Shown: positions 42,539 through 51,888 of the stretch, in pieces | Layout of the letters: the number at the start of each line of letters is the position of its first letter | Position numbering within the stretch: the first letter of the stretch is position 1 | Assembly (NCBI GenBank): GCA_021801345.1 | Contig: JAJYYA010000065.1 | Span: 1 to 64,000 of the forward strand | Length of the DNA stretch: 64,000 bases | Source of the DNA: Nitrospirota bacterium | GTDB lineage: Bacteria > Nitrospirota > Leptospirillia > Leptospirillales > Leptospirillaceae | Direction: 5' to 3' | Notes under the pieces: generated by a model | What the model saw: the letters and a program-made list of their open reading frames with translations, nothing else | The model's database searches: none | Told to the model about the DNA's origin: nothing | Translations under genes and position numbers: made by a program

Positions 42539-43459
42539 TTGTTGGGATCGGAGGGGGCCGCAGCGACAGGCTTCGGGTCGGAAGGGATGCTGTTGGCCTC
42601 GATGGCCGTAATCGGAGTCCTGCATACCATGGTCCCGGACCATTGGGTTCCGATCACGCTGGTTGCCCGTCAGTACCGGTGGTCGAAGCGGGAGACGGGA
42701 CGCTTTGCCGCCCTGGCCGGGATGGGACACGTCCTGACGACGTTGCTTCTGGGGCTTTTTGTTTGGGGGGCCGGGAAGGCGGCCGCCTTCCGGTTCGGCC
42801 ACGCCCTCGACACCTATGCTAGCCTGGGGCTTGTCCTCTTCGGGGGAGGATTTGCCTTGCGGGCCTTTTGGGAGGCGAGGGAGTCCGGAGAAGAGGGCCA
42901 CTCCCACGCGCACAGCCACGGGAATATTCCTCTCCCATTACACGGCCATGCCTCGTCCGACGGAAAGGGGAGCCCATCCGGTCCGGCCGCCTTGGCGGTG
43001 AAGGATGCCCTCTATCGTCCGGAGCCGCAGGGGAGCCTTGTGACCCACATTCACGACCATCGGCACGAGCCGGGCGGAGAGCCCCACGCTCACTTCCACG
43101 ACCACAAGGAACCTTCGGCCCATTCGCTTCGGGCCGCAGACGAACGCCGTCCTCCGGTTCACGACCATCGGCACAAGATCGCCTCCCGGACCTATCTGCT
43201 GCTCCTTCTGGGCGCCTCTCCGATGGTGGAGGGGATTCCGCTCTTTTTTGCGGCCGGCAAGCAGGGAGTCGGGACGATCGCGCTCATGTCGGCAGTCTTT
43301 TCCGCAAGCACGATCCTGACCTATATCGTGCTGTGCACATACTCGGCAGCCACCATGCAGCGCGTCTTTTTCGGGCGCATGGAGCGCTACGGAGAGGTTT
43401 TGAGCGGACTTTTCATCGTGGTCGTCGGGGCGGTCTTCTGGTTCTTCCCCCTGTTCTGA
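42539..43459 (+). CDS. nickel/cobalt exporter, RcnA/NicO family
   Basis: The 306-aa membrane protein starts at TTG 42539 (GGGAGG six bases upstream). The first helices carry HTMVPDHWVPI, the NicO-type metal-binding signature. A central cytoplasmic or periplasmic loop of about 90 residues contains many His (HSHAHSHG, HIHDHRH, HAHFHDH), and three more helices follow. Such loops bind Ni(II) or Co(II). Pairing with an RcnR-like repressor supports efflux in a metal-rich habitat. Confidence 0.85.
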   Translation: MLGSEGAAATGFGSEGMLLASMAVIGVLHTMVPDHWVPITLVARQYRWSKRETGRFAALAGMGHVLTTLLLGLFVWGAGKAAAFRFGHALDTYASLGLVLFGGGFALRAFWEARESGEEGHSHAHSHGNIPLPLHGHASSDGKGSPSGPAALAVKDALYRPEPQGSLVTHIHDHRHEPGGEPHAHFHDHKEPSAHSLRAADERRPPVHDHRHKIASRTYLLLLLGASPMVEGIPLFFAAGKQGVGTIALMSAVFSASTILTYIVLCTYSAATMQRVFFGRMERYGEVLSGLFIVVVGAVFWFFPLF

Positions 43460-43706
43460 CCGGCATCGTCGATCTTGCCCCATTGTCCTTGAAGCACATG
43501 AACAGAAAGAGCGTCTCTAACGACATCCGTTTACGAAGGGGGGCTCAAATTTGTACGTATTCGTTTGGACCTCGGGCTCTTCCCCGTCAGTGGTGGGGGC
43601 CGCATCGAAAGCGCCTCCCGCTCTTGCCGAGAAGTCCGGATGCCCCCGGGACTTCTCCGGGCCCGCTTTCTCCGGATAAGACCGTCGCGACGGAAGGGCG
43701 GCTGTG

Positions 43707-44588
43707 ATGGACTCCTTCTTCGCGATCCTCTCGACCCTGCTCTTCTCCCTTTCGACTCCGTTTTCGAAGGTCCTGGCCGCGCGCTACCCCCCTCTCTTTC
43801 TGGCGGGACTCTTCTACGCCGGCTCTGCCCTGGGGGCTCTGTCGGGACTGTTCCGGCCCCTGGGTCTGGGTCCGGAGAGCCTGCGCGCCTTCCTTGATCT
43901 TCGGGGACTTCCGCGCCGGGCTCGCCTGGCGCTTGCCGCCTCTATCGTGGTCGGCGGAGGCGTCGCCCCCGTTCTCTTCGTGGTGGGACTTGCGGGCGCG
44001 CGCGCCTCGGCAGGAAGTCTTTTGATGAACGCCGAGGGCATCCTGACGGTGGTCCTCGCCGTCATTCTCTTCCGGGAGCGCCTCACTCTCCGACTGGTTC
44101 TGGGCACCCTTCTGGGGGCGGGGGGCTGCGCGCTGCTCTCCCTCCACGCCTCCCTGGGAACAGGGCTCTGGGCCCTCCCCTTTCTGGGCGCCTCCTTCCT
44201 CTGGGCCCTGGACTCGAACCTCCTCCGGTATCTCCCGGGGATCAATCCTCTGGTCCTCACCGTCTGGAAGGGCGTCGGCTCGTCGGCGCTCCTGCTTTCG
44301 GTCTCCGAGCGAATCGAACCCTGGTCCTTTCCCCCGCTTTCCGACATGGCGCTCATCCTGACGGTGGGGGGGATCGGGTACGGGGTGAGTCTCGTCTTCT
44401 TCGTCCGATCGATCCGGACGATCGGCGTCTCCCGGACGGGGGCGTGGTTCTCCTTCTCCCCCTTCCTCGGTGCGATCCTCTCTCTCTGGCTTCTCCGGGA
44501 GAGGGTCCCCGAGGTCTTTTACTGGGCGGCGGGGATTCTGTTTTTGGCGGCGCTCCTCCTTACGGAGCGGACGGGGGAGGAGTCTTAG
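43707..44588 (+). CDS. EamA/DMT-family transporter
   Basis: The 293-aa protein has ten hydrophobic helices in two EamA repeats (for example SLSTPFSKVLAARYPPLFLAGL and the second-half start WALPFLGASFLWALDSNLLR). Family members export metabolites, often amino acids or nucleobases; the substrate is unknown. ATG 43707 is preferred to GTG 43704. It stands alone. Confidence 0.85.
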   Translation: MDSFFAILSTLLFSLSTPFSKVLAARYPPLFLAGLFYAGSALGALSGLFRPLGLGPESLRAFLDLRGLPRRARLALAASIVVGGGVAPVLFVVGLAGARASAGSLLMNAEGILTVVLAVILFRERLTLRLVLGTLLGAGGCALLSLHASLGTGLWALPFLGASFLWALDSNLLRYLPGINPLVLTVWKGVGSSALLLSVSERIEPWSFPPLSDMALILTVGGIGYGVSLVFFVRSIRTIGVSRTGAWFSFSPFLGAILSLWLLRERVPEVFYWAAGILFLAALLLTERTGEES

Positions 44589-44610
44589 ACGAAGGCGGGG
44601 CTTGCGACCT

Positions 44611-45459
44611 TCAGCGGGTCAGGCGTCCGCTCCGGTAGTCGTCGATCGCCTGTTCGATCTCGCTTCGGGTCGTCATGACGAAGGGGCCGTAGGCCGCAAT
44701 GGGTTCGCGTAAAGGAACGGCGGAGGCGAAAAAGATCCGGGCGCCCTCTGCCCCGGCTCCCATCGCGAGGGAGGCGCCTTGAGCCTCCCCCGAAGAGAGC
44801 ACCGCAAGTGTCTCCTGCGGAAGGGGTTTCCCCGAGAGGGTGGCCTCGCCCGTGATCAGAAAGGCGAAGGCCGACCGGCCGGAAAGAAGGTCGGGGGGGA
44901 GAGGAAGGGAGGCGCCGGGGGAGAGACGGATATCGGCGCAGACAAGGCCGGTGATGACGTCGAGGTCGGGGCCCAAGGCGGTTCCCCAGGATCCGGCAAG
45001 GAGACGGATCTCTCCGCCGGACAAGGGAAGTCGTCCCATCTGGTCCGGAAGGATCTCCCGGTAGGCGGGATCGGAGAGCTTCTCCCGGGCCGGAAGATTG
45101 ACCCAAAGCTGGAAGCCGCTCATCCGGCCCGCAGTCTGCTGCGGCATCTCGGAGTGGATCACCCCCCGGGCCGCCTTCATCCATTGGGCGCCTCCGGTGA
45201 CGAGGTCCCCCTCGTGGCCGAGGCTGTCCCGATGAAGCATGTGTCCCTCGACGAGGTAGGTCAACGTCGAAAATCCCCGGTGGGGATGGTCAGGAAACCC
45301 CGCGATATAGTCTCCGGGATGGAGAGAGTTGAAGTGGTCGAGCATCAGGAACGGGTCGAGCGTCCGGAGAGCGGGCGTGCCGATGGTCCGGTGGACGACG
45401 ACCCCCGCGCCCTCCATGAGGCGCGTTGCCGGGACAAGGGTGACGGCCTCCGCGCTCAT
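44611..45459 (-). CDS. pirin-family bicupin
   Basis: The 282-aa protein from ATG 45459 has the pirin N-terminal cupin with the iron ligands in FPDHPHRGFSTLTYL and the later His and Glu of a motif ending GVIHSEMP, then a second cupin. Pirins are iron-binding and may act as quercetinases or regulators. It overlaps the small upstream gene by four bases. Confidence 0.9.
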   Translation of the reverse strand: MSAEAVTLVPATRLMEGAGVVVHRTIGTPALRTLDPFLMLDHFNSLHPGDYIAGFPDHPHRGFSTLTYLVEGHMLHRDSLGHEGDLVTGGAQWMKAARGVIHSEMPQQTAGRMSGFQLWVNLPAREKLSDPAYREILPDQMGRLPLSGGEIRLLAGSWGTALGPDLDVITGLVCADIRLSPGASLPLPPDLLSGRSAFAFLITGEATLSGKPLPQETLAVLSSGEAQGASLAMGAGAEGARIFFASAVPLREPIAAYGPFVMTTRSEIEQAIDDYRSGRLTR

Positions 45460-45665
45460 GCGTTCTCCACGTCCATGTTCTGTGCCTCCGACTCCCCCAG
45501 GGCCTCCAGAAGAATCTGGTAGGTCCGAAGATCGATCCTGTTTTCGGCCCAGGCGCGGTCGAGCTTTTCCATGAGGGTCTCCCACATGGGGGAGGAGATG
45601 GAGGTTCCGTCGAGGTTCTGGGCAGGGGTGGGCTTGCCGTTCTTGCCTGAAGTGGGATGCGCCAT
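45456..45665 (-). CDS. small hypothetical protein, 69 aa
   Basis: The product is hydrophilic: MAHPTSGKNGKP, then a helical part with MWETLMEKLDRAWAENRIDLRTY. It has no known domain. It lies between a clear promoter and pirin, with AGGAGGTCC before the ATG and a TGA/ATG overlap with pirin, so it is very likely translated. The function is unknown. Confidence 0.65.
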   Translation of the reverse strand: MAHPTSGKNGKPTPAQNLDGTSISSPMWETLMEKLDRAWAENRIDLRTYQILLEALGESEAQNMDVENA

Positions 45666-45758
45666 GGGACCTCCTGAGGTTGTGTCGGTGGCGGGCGGGA
45701 GGCGCCCACCGCCGCGGACTAACGGGCCGCGGGTGTCGGGACGGAGACGTTCCTGCTG

Positions 45759-45786
45759 GTTTTAGACGATTCCGCCTCACTGTCAA
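45759..45786 (-). promoter_or_regulatory. promoter of the small-protein/pirin unit
   Basis: On the minus strand TTGACA (45786-45781), a 16-base spacer and TAAAAC (45764-45759). The transcript would begin about 85 bases before the 69-aa gene. Confidence 0.6.
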
Positions 45787-46192
45787 GAGGCGGGGGCGTC
45801 GCTCTCAAGGATATCCCGAACACTCACCATGATCTGTCGTGACGCGTGACTAGAGATAGTCTACCACACCCAAGAGCGCCTCTTCCTGCCTCTTGCGGAT
45901 CGTCCCATGGCCTTGGGGGCAAGGTCAGATCTTAAAGGCGGGGCTTAAAAAAACATCCGGGGGCGCGGTCGGCCTTCGTCTGCGGCCCCTTCTCAATAAA
46001 AGCCCCGAGCGAGGTTGGGGACACCGCGAAGCGTTCTTGAAAAAGTGGCCGGACTTTGAGAGACTTCTTGGGATGGTCCCGGGGGGCTTCCTGAGGTTCT
46101 TGCCCGGAACGATCCCGCAGTGGCTGCTCTCATAGGAGGCCCTTCCCAAACTATTATTTATGATCCCCCTTTCGAGAGATCAAAAGAGGTCG
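45787..46192. other. intergenic region between the pirin unit and the DruA-like gene
   Basis: About 400 bases with no supported gene. It contains a small palindrome GACTA-GAGA-TAGTC (about 45850) upstream of the pirin promoter, a possible operator. A plus-strand open frame at 45893-46135 looks like chance. Confidence 0.4.
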
Positions 46193-47071
46193 ATGGACGC
46201 CGAGACTCCCCGCATCTTCAGTGGTCGCCCCTTCACAAAGGAAGAACTCGACCTTGTGAAGTCCTGGACGGAGGATGCCAGCCTTTCGCGGGCGGATATC
46301 TCTCGCCGCATCTGCGAGAGCTTCAACTGGGTCCATGCCGACGGCAAGCGTCCCAAGGTCATGAGTGCCCGGGTCGCCATGCTCCAGATGGAAAAAAGAG
46401 GGCTCATCGTCCTCCCGCCCCCCCTGTCTCCGGCCCCTGTCCGGGGGCGATGGCGGATCCAGAACAAGCTCGAGACATCCCCCTCCCCCGTCGACACCCG
46501 GCCGGCAGGCGCCTGGGGGCCGATCGATCTTCGCCCGGTGGCCAAGGGCTACGAATCGGAGTTCTGGAACGACTTCATCGAGCGCTACCACTACCTGGGC
46601 TATACGGTCCTCCCCGGGGCCCAGATCCGCTACATCGCCTGGGTAGGGGACAAGCCGCTGGCATGCCTCGGATTCTCGGCGGCGGCATGGAAGACGATGC
46701 CCCGGGACAAGTGGATCGGCTGGACCCCCGAGGTCCAGAAGAAAAATCTCCAGCTCGTGGTCAACAACTCCCGCTATCTGATCCTTCCCTGGATCCAGTC
46801 GAAGAATCTGGCCTCCATGCTTCTCGGCATGGCGGCACGGAGGCTCGAGGCCGACTGGCTGGCCCGCTACCACTATGCCCCGGTTCTTCTCGAGACCTTC
46901 GTCGACTCCGAGCAGTTTGCCGGAACCTGTTACAAGGCGGCCAACTGGATCTATGTGGGGCAGACCCAGGGCCGGGGAAAGAAGGACGTCAAGAAGGAGT
47001 TCCCCGTGCCGGTCAAGGACATCTGGCTCTATCCCCTCAGGAAGGACTTCCGGGAGATCCTTCTTAAGTAG
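46193..47071 (+). CDS. DUF4338 protein (DruA-like), solitary
   Basis: From ATG 46193 the product is 292 aa; an ATG at 46160 lacks a ribosome-binding site. The N-terminal part is a helical DNA-binding-like domain (FTKEELDLVKSWTED ... RADISRRICESFNW, then MSARVAMLQMEKRGLI). The C-terminal DUF4338 core has YHYLGYTVLPGAQIRY, CLGFSAAAWKT, NSRYLILPWIQSKNLASMLLG, LLETFVD and CYKAANWIYVGQT. DruA of the Druantia anti-phage systems belongs to this family, but the helicase DruE is absent. Solitary copies are common and may be transposase-like or unlinked defence genes. Confidence 0.8.
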   Translation: MDAETPRIFSGRPFTKEELDLVKSWTEDASLSRADISRRICESFNWVHADGKRPKVMSARVAMLQMEKRGLIVLPPPLSPAPVRGRWRIQNKLETSPSPVDTRPAGAWGPIDLRPVAKGYESEFWNDFIERYHYLGYTVLPGAQIRYIAWVGDKPLACLGFSAAAWKTMPRDKWIGWTPEVQKKNLQLVVNNSRYLILPWIQSKNLASMLLGMAARRLEADWLARYHYAPVLLETFVDSEQFAGTCYKAANWIYVGQTQGRGKKDVKKEFPVPVKDIWLYPLRKDFREILLK

Positions 47072-47215
47072 CGGCACATTTTCCTTCTGAGAAGCCCTGT
47101 CAAGAACTCGCGCCTCTTGCCGGCGGTCTTCCTCCTTTATCCCACATCCTCTTTTCCTCCCGATCCGTACGCTCCCCTGTTCGTCTTGTTGTCCGGTCCC
47201 CGCCGGGAGTCGCTG

Positions 47216-48433
47216 CTAGAAGGCCCAGAAGGGGGTCTGCGACCCCGTCTGGTATCCCACCGCCACCGTCTTCCCGAAGAAAAAGGGGAGACCTGCATCG
47301 AAGGTCCCGCTGGATCCGTACGGCCCGGCCAGATCGTTCCAGGCGATGTTGCCCGACTGGGCAATGGTTTTCTCGCTCAGAATGGAAAGCGTGAAGCTTC
47401 CCGTGGCGCCGTTGGCTCCCGTCACCGAGAAGGCGGTCGAGGAGGGGGAGGGGGAGGGGCAATACCAGCTCCCGCCGGACCCGCAGGTCGGATAGGCCGT
47501 CGTCCCGAAAAAAAGGCCGTTCGAGCCCGAGTCGAGGAAGGCGCAGGAGCCGCTTGGCCCCCCGGTGAAGGAGGCGTCGAGGAAGTTGGAGCTTCCGCAC
47601 CCGGAGGTGGCGGAGGTATCGACTGTGTAGGTCGTCACTCCCGAGAGGGTATTGTCGCTCTGGGTTCCGATCCCGAAGGTGAGGACCCCGTAGACCGGAG
47701 AGGCGCTCCCGGTCAGCTCGGGGACGGAGGGCAAAGAGAGCGTGACCCCGTTGTTGTCGGTGGGGAAGGAGAAGACGGGGTTGGCCACCTGGCAGGGGGC
47801 GGAGGGGTTCGTGAGGCGCGAGCAGGAGAGGGTGGAGGTCCCCGACGAGCATCCGGAGGCGCTGCAGGCATAGTAGTCGCCGGTGTCGTATTGGGCAAAG
47901 GGGTAGCCCACCCCCAGGATCCCGTTGACTCCGGAGGCGGTGATGGTTGAAGGGGTGCAGGAGGAGGGGGCGGAAAGGGTGTGGTTCGAGATCTGAACGT
48001 CCAGGTTTGTCGCGGCCGGTTCCCCGCCCAACGTCACATCGGCCGAGACGACCGGGCCGAAGGTGTCGCTTGTGCTGAACTTGTAGCACTCGAAGACCTC
48101 CGACGATCCGTCCGTCACCTGCGGAAGGGAGAGGGAGAGGACGCTGTGGGAGATGCGGAGCCCCACCGAGGCGGTGTCGAGGAGGATGTTGTCGATCGTC
48201 TGGCAGGTGGAGGTGCCGGGAACGCAGAGGGTGACGCTCACCGTCGGGATGTTGAGCTGCCCGGGAAGAAGCTGCACCACGATCTGGTTTTTGTAGACGG
48301 GAGGAGGAGAAGAAGAAGAGGAGGAGCCGCCTCCTCCGCCCCCCCCGCCCCCTCCGCAGCCGGAGAGAAAAAACAGGAGAAGGAGGAAGCGCGAAAGGGC
48401 GGAAAAACTCCCCCGCCTTCTCTCCCTCGTCAC
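47216..48433 (-). CDS. DUF3443 lipoprotein
   Basis: The 405-aa protein from GTG 48433 (GGAG upstream, overlapping the previous stop) has a lipoprotein signal (LLLLFFLSGC lipobox), a run of ten Gly, six Ser and then Pro as a tether, and a large beta-rich Ser/Thr/Gly domain with several Cys pairs. ILLDTASVGLR near residue 85 and AFLDSGSNGLFF near 300 resemble the two DTG/DSG motifs of pepsin-like aspartic proteases, as DUF3443 is known to. It is probably on the outer membrane surface or in the periplasm, with DUF2844 as partner. Confidence 0.85.
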   Translation of the reverse strand: MTRERRRGSFSALSRFLLLLFFLSGCGGGGGGGGGGSSSSSSPPPVYKNQIVVQLLPGQLNIPTVSVTLCVPGTSTCQTIDNILLDTASVGLRISHSVLSLSLPQVTDGSSEVFECYKFSTSDTFGPVVSADVTLGGEPAATNLDVQISNHTLSAPSSCTPSTITASGVNGILGVGYPFAQYDTGDYYACSASGCSSGTSTLSCSRLTNPSAPCQVANPVFSFPTDNNGVTLSLPSVPELTGSASPVYGVLTFGIGTQSDNTLSGVTTYTVDTSATSGCGSSNFLDASFTGGPSGSCAFLDSGSNGLFFGTTAYPTCGSGGSWYCPSPSPSSTAFSVTGANGATGSFTLSILSEKTIAQSGNIAWNDLAGPYGSSGTFDAGLPFFFGKTVAVGYQTGSQTPFWAF

Positions 48434-48936
48434 GGAAGCTCCAAAAGTCTCCGGAGATCGGCTCCGGGGGGAAGAAGTCGGGGGTCCCAGGCCGTTCCTT
48501 CGGAATGAATGACCGTTCCCCCCATGCGAAGTTCGAGTGTGGGGGTCGAGAGGATGCGCGCCCCCCGGGTGAAGGGAAGGGGGGTGGGAAGACGCCCCCC
48601 CAGAAGCCTTCCAAGGTCGGGGTGATGGATCCCGGACCAGGAGAGGGCAAAGATCCGTCCGTCGGGGCCGGCCACCTCCCGGATCCGCTCCGTCAGATCC
48701 CCTCTTCCCAGAGGGCTTTTCCGGGTGCGGCTCAGGGTGTAGAGGGTGATCCCCCCGGCTTCCGGGGTCGTCACAAGGGAGGAGTAGTGGAGACGGGCCA
48801 TCTCTCCGGAGGAGAAGATCTCCCCCAGGGCCGCCCGGGCGGGCGGGGGAGAGGACAGAAGGATCAAGAGAAGTCCGGCCCAAAGGAACGGGCCTTTGGA
48901 AAATGATGGACGTGACTGTCTCGGAAGACGATTCAC
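48430..48936 (-). CDS. DUF2844 exported protein
   Basis: A 168-aa protein from GTG 48936 (GGGAGG seven bases upstream) with a signal peptide (FLWAGLLLILLSSPPPARAALG). The mature part has ITLYTLSRT, IFALSWSGIHHPDLGRLLGG and a C-terminal LRRLLELP. DUF2844 genes are regularly found beside DUF3443. It overlaps the next gene by four bases, supporting a joint function, still undefined. Confidence 0.8.
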   Translation of the reverse strand: MNRLPRQSRPSFSKGPFLWAGLLLILLSSPPPARAALGEIFSSGEMARLHYSSLVTTPEAGGITLYTLSRTRKSPLGRGDLTERIREVAGPDGRIFALSWSGIHHPDLGRLLGGRLPTPLPFTRGARILSTPTLELRMGGTVIHSEGTAWDPRLLPPGADLRRLLELP

Positions 48937-48940
48937 GAGG

Positions 48941-50851
48941 CTACCTCCCGAAGGGGAAAAAGTGAGGAATGGAAAAGAGCCCCCAGGCAAAGGCCAGAAC
49001 AAAGACGCCGGCTCCCCGCCGGAGAAAGTCCCCCACCCGGTAGTCCCCCGGCCCCCAGAGAAGAGTGTTGACAGGGTGGGAGAAGGGGGTGAGAAAGGCG
49101 AGTGTCGAGGCAAAGGCGACCCCCATCATGAGAGGGTAGGGGGAGAGGTGGAAGGTCCGGGACAGGTCCATGGCGATCGGGGCCATGATGAGCGCGACCA
49201 GATTGTGCGAGAGAAACTGCACGACCAGCGCTGTCGTTCCCATGAGAAGAGCCAGGAGAAGTGTGGGGTTTGACCCGAGCCCCAGCCCGTCGATATGGGT
49301 GGCCAGGGCCTCTCCGATCCCCGTGGCCGAGAGCGCCCATCCCAGAGGGAAGAGACCTCCCAGAAGCACGACCACCCGCCACTCGATCGCGCCCTTCGCC
49401 TCCTCGATGGTCAGGCATCCCGACAGGACCATCAAAAGCGCTCCGATAACGGCAGAGAGGCTAAGCGGAAGCCAGCCTGTGACATTTGAGAGCACGACCC
49501 CCCCCAGGATGAGGAGGGCTGAGACGGCCTTCCCCGACCGGAAGGTCTCCCGCTCGTACCGGTCGAGATAGAGAAAGATGTTGCGGCCGGAGAGCTCCTC
49601 GACCGCCTGCCGGGGCCCAAGGAGGAGGAGCAGGTCTCCGGCCTCGATCGTCATGTCGGCGAGATGTCCGAGAACATGACGGCCGCCTTCGCGGTGAACC
49701 CCCACGATATCGACCTCGGGCGGCAGGAGAAAGTGAAGGGAGGAAAGCTTGCGCCCGACCATCCCCGAACGGGGGGAGAGGACGGCCTGGGCAAAAATCC
49801 ACTCTGCGGACTCCATAAGGGGGCCCAAGGTCGTCCGGGACCTTCTCTCATCCCCACCCGGCAGAGATCCGTGGACCGGTTCGAGGGAGAGCCCCCGGAT
49901 GTCCGAGAGGCGATGGAGCTGCGCCAGCGTTCCGACGACGTGGATGTGCTGTCCCGGAGAGAGGGTCTCCTTCCCGGCCGCGAGGGGCTCCTGGGCACTC
50001 CTGGGAGGCGGCCCCACAGGGGCGATCCGGCGGCTCCAGTCCCACGAGGCCCGGAGAAAGGTCTGGGCGCGCTCCCGGGCAGAAAGGGGCGGGAGCTCCT
50101 GGCTTCGGGAAAGGGAGAGGCCGATGGTGGTCGCAAGGGGGGTCTCCTCGAAGCTCTGGCCGTGATAGGGAAAATCCGGGCCCAGGACAAGCTCGAAGTC
50201 GTAGGCGCGGTCCTCTCCTCCGTGGAGCAGGGGTTCGGGGGGGGCCGGGCTTGCCGGGTTTCGACCTCCGACGAGAAGAAGCCAGAGGATCCCCAGAAGG
50301 AAGGCCCCCCCGCCGACCGGCAGGAAGTCGAACATCCGGAAGGGGTGGACCGACAGGCTTTCGAGGTAGCCCGAGACGACGATGTTGGAGGAGGTGCCGA
50401 TGAGGGTCGCCGAGCCGCCGAGGATCGCCGCATAGCCCAGGGGAAGGAGGAGGGGCTTCCGGGAGAGGTTGGACTCCCGCAAAAGCGAAAGGGCAACCGG
50501 AAGAAAAAGCGCCGTCGTCCCCGTATCGTTTAAGAACATGGAAAAGAGCCCGACCGTCAAAAGGAGCGCCGGAAGGAGAAGCCGGGGGCTTTTCTGTCTC
50601 AGGATGCCGAGAAAGAGGGCGACCTTCCGGACGACCTTGGTGCGGGAGAGCCCCTCGGAGAGGATGAAGAGGGCGACGATCGCGATGACCGCCGGCTGGG
50701 AAAACCCCGAGAAGGCCCTGTCGAGGGGGAGGACCCCCGTGAGCGCGAGGGCGACAGGGACGGAGAGGACGACGACCTCGAGCGGGAGAAGACGCGAGGA
50801 GAGGAGGGCGACGACGGCAAAAAGGAGAGAAATCACGACGATTGTGTGCAT
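48941..50851 (-). CDS. SLC13/DASS-type ion transporter with two TrkA-C domains
   Basis: The 636-aa membrane protein has about 11 helices. The N-terminal half has LFILSEGLSRTKVVRKVALFLG and MFLNDTGTTALFLPVAL; the C-terminal half has FLSHNLVALIMAPIAMDL. A soluble part (about 195-420) holds two RCK-C/TrkA-C domains. Relatives carry dicarboxylates, sulfate or other anions with Na+ or H+. The substrate cannot be read from sequence; sulfate would suit the metabolism seen elsewhere in the window, but that is a guess. The start is ATG 50851. Confidence 0.85.
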   Translation of the reverse strand: MHTIVVISLLFAVVALLSSRLLPLEVVVLSVPVALALTGVLPLDRAFSGFSQPAVIAIVALFILSEGLSRTKVVRKVALFLGILRQKSPRLLLPALLLTVGLFSMFLNDTGTTALFLPVALSLLRESNLSRKPLLLPLGYAAILGGSATLIGTSSNIVVSGYLESLSVHPFRMFDFLPVGGGAFLLGILWLLLVGGRNPASPAPPEPLLHGGEDRAYDFELVLGPDFPYHGQSFEETPLATTIGLSLSRSQELPPLSARERAQTFLRASWDWSRRIAPVGPPPRSAQEPLAAGKETLSPGQHIHVVGTLAQLHRLSDIRGLSLEPVHGSLPGGDERRSRTTLGPLMESAEWIFAQAVLSPRSGMVGRKLSSLHFLLPPEVDIVGVHREGGRHVLGHLADMTIEAGDLLLLLGPRQAVEELSGRNIFLYLDRYERETFRSGKAVSALLILGGVVLSNVTGWLPLSLSAVIGALLMVLSGCLTIEEAKGAIEWRVVVLLGGLFPLGWALSATGIGEALATHIDGLGLGSNPTLLLALLMGTTALVVQFLSHNLVALIMAPIAMDLSRTFHLSPYPLMMGVAFASTLAFLTPFSHPVNTLLWGPGDYRVGDFLRRGAGVFVLAFAWGLFSIPHFFPFGR

Positions 50852-50963
50852 CGGTCTCCAGCGGGAGGGGTGGACGGTCGGGAAAATCTTACCATTTTTC
50901 CCCCGTCTCTGTTAGTCTTTTCTTGTGACTGGCTCCTCAATCCTTAAAGCCCGGGAGGCTCCC

Positions 50964-51782
50964 ATGACAAGAAGACCGGCGACGGCCCTGTGCGCGTTTT
51001 TGATCGCTCTCCTTTCGTCCTGCGCCTCCTCTCCTCCTCTTCCGGACTGGGTCGCCACTCCCGGGAGTGTCCCGGGAGTCATCCGCACCGTGGGGTTCGG
51101 ACAGGGGAAGGAGGTGCCGGAGGCCATGGAGAGGGCCAGGCGGCATGCCCTCCTTCAGATCGTCGACAGCGTCTTCGGGGAGAGGATCCGCTACCGATAC
51201 CAGAAGGCCGCCCATCATGACGAACGAGGCGATGCCGCGACCGTCCGGGATTTCTTCGAGGCCGCCTCGCGGGGGATCCTTGCCGGCCAACGGGTCGTCC
51301 ACAACGAGGTCCGGAGGGTCTCCTCCGGCTATACCGCCTATGTGATGGTCGAGGTTTCCAAAAAGGATCTCGAGAAGGCCTATAAAAGGTTCGTTCTGGA
51401 GGAGAAGGCCAGGCGGCAGGTTTACGAGGCGGAGGTCGCGGGCGCCGTTCTCCTCGATGAGGGGCACTATCGGAAGGCCCTGCGCTACTATCGCCGGAGG
51501 GTGGCGAAGGAGCCCGAAGGCGATGTCTGGTGGATCGGGGTCGGTGCCGCCCTCTACAGGCTGGGGCGCTACGATGAGGCCCTCGCGGCGACCGACCGGG
51601 CTCTTGGGATAAACAGGCGCTCTTTCTACGGATACTGGAACAGGGCCAGCATCCTCGAGCGTCTCGGCCGCCTGAGGGAAGGGGTGGCAGACCGCCGGGA
51701 GGCCTGCCGGATCAGGCCATCCGAGGCCTGTTCCGCACGTCTTGCCGCCGATCGTCTCCGGCTTTCCGGGGCCGGCCGGTAG
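50964..51782 (+). CDS. TPR lipoprotein with LPP20-like N-terminus
   Basis: From ATG 50964 (GGGAGG upstream) the product is 272 aa. A lipobox (LIALLSSCASS) is followed by an LPP20-like domain (PDWVATPGS ... RTVGFGQGKEVPEAMERARRHALLQI ... VEVSKKD) and two or three TPR units (DEGHYRKALRYYRRRVAKEP, RLGRYDEALAATDRAL). It is probably a periplasmic or outer-membrane scaffold. Its partner is unknown. Confidence 0.75.
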   Translation: MTRRPATALCAFLIALLSSCASSPPLPDWVATPGSVPGVIRTVGFGQGKEVPEAMERARRHALLQIVDSVFGERIRYRYQKAAHHDERGDAATVRDFFEAASRGILAGQRVVHNEVRRVSSGYTAYVMVEVSKKDLEKAYKRFVLEEKARRQVYEAEVAGAVLLDEGHYRKALRYYRRRVAKEPEGDVWWIGVGAALYRLGRYDEALAATDRALGINRRSFYGYWNRASILERLGRLREGVADRREACRIRPSEACSARLAADRLRLSGAGR

Positions 51783-51888
51783 CGCTTTCGCCACACACGG
51801 CAAGACTGAAAATCCCCCTCCTTACCCCGAGAGCTCCAAGTGCCGGAGGCGGGGAGAGGGGAATCCCGAAGGGGCAGGGGGTTTTTCG

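Noticed and set aside
45893-46135. An 80-codon plus-strand ORF before the DruA-like gene
   Set aside because: It has no motif and no ribosome-binding site, with a composition like non-coding DNA.
46193-47071. Complete Druantia defence system
   Set aside because: Only the DruA-like gene is present; no DruE helicase or other Dru gene flanks it.
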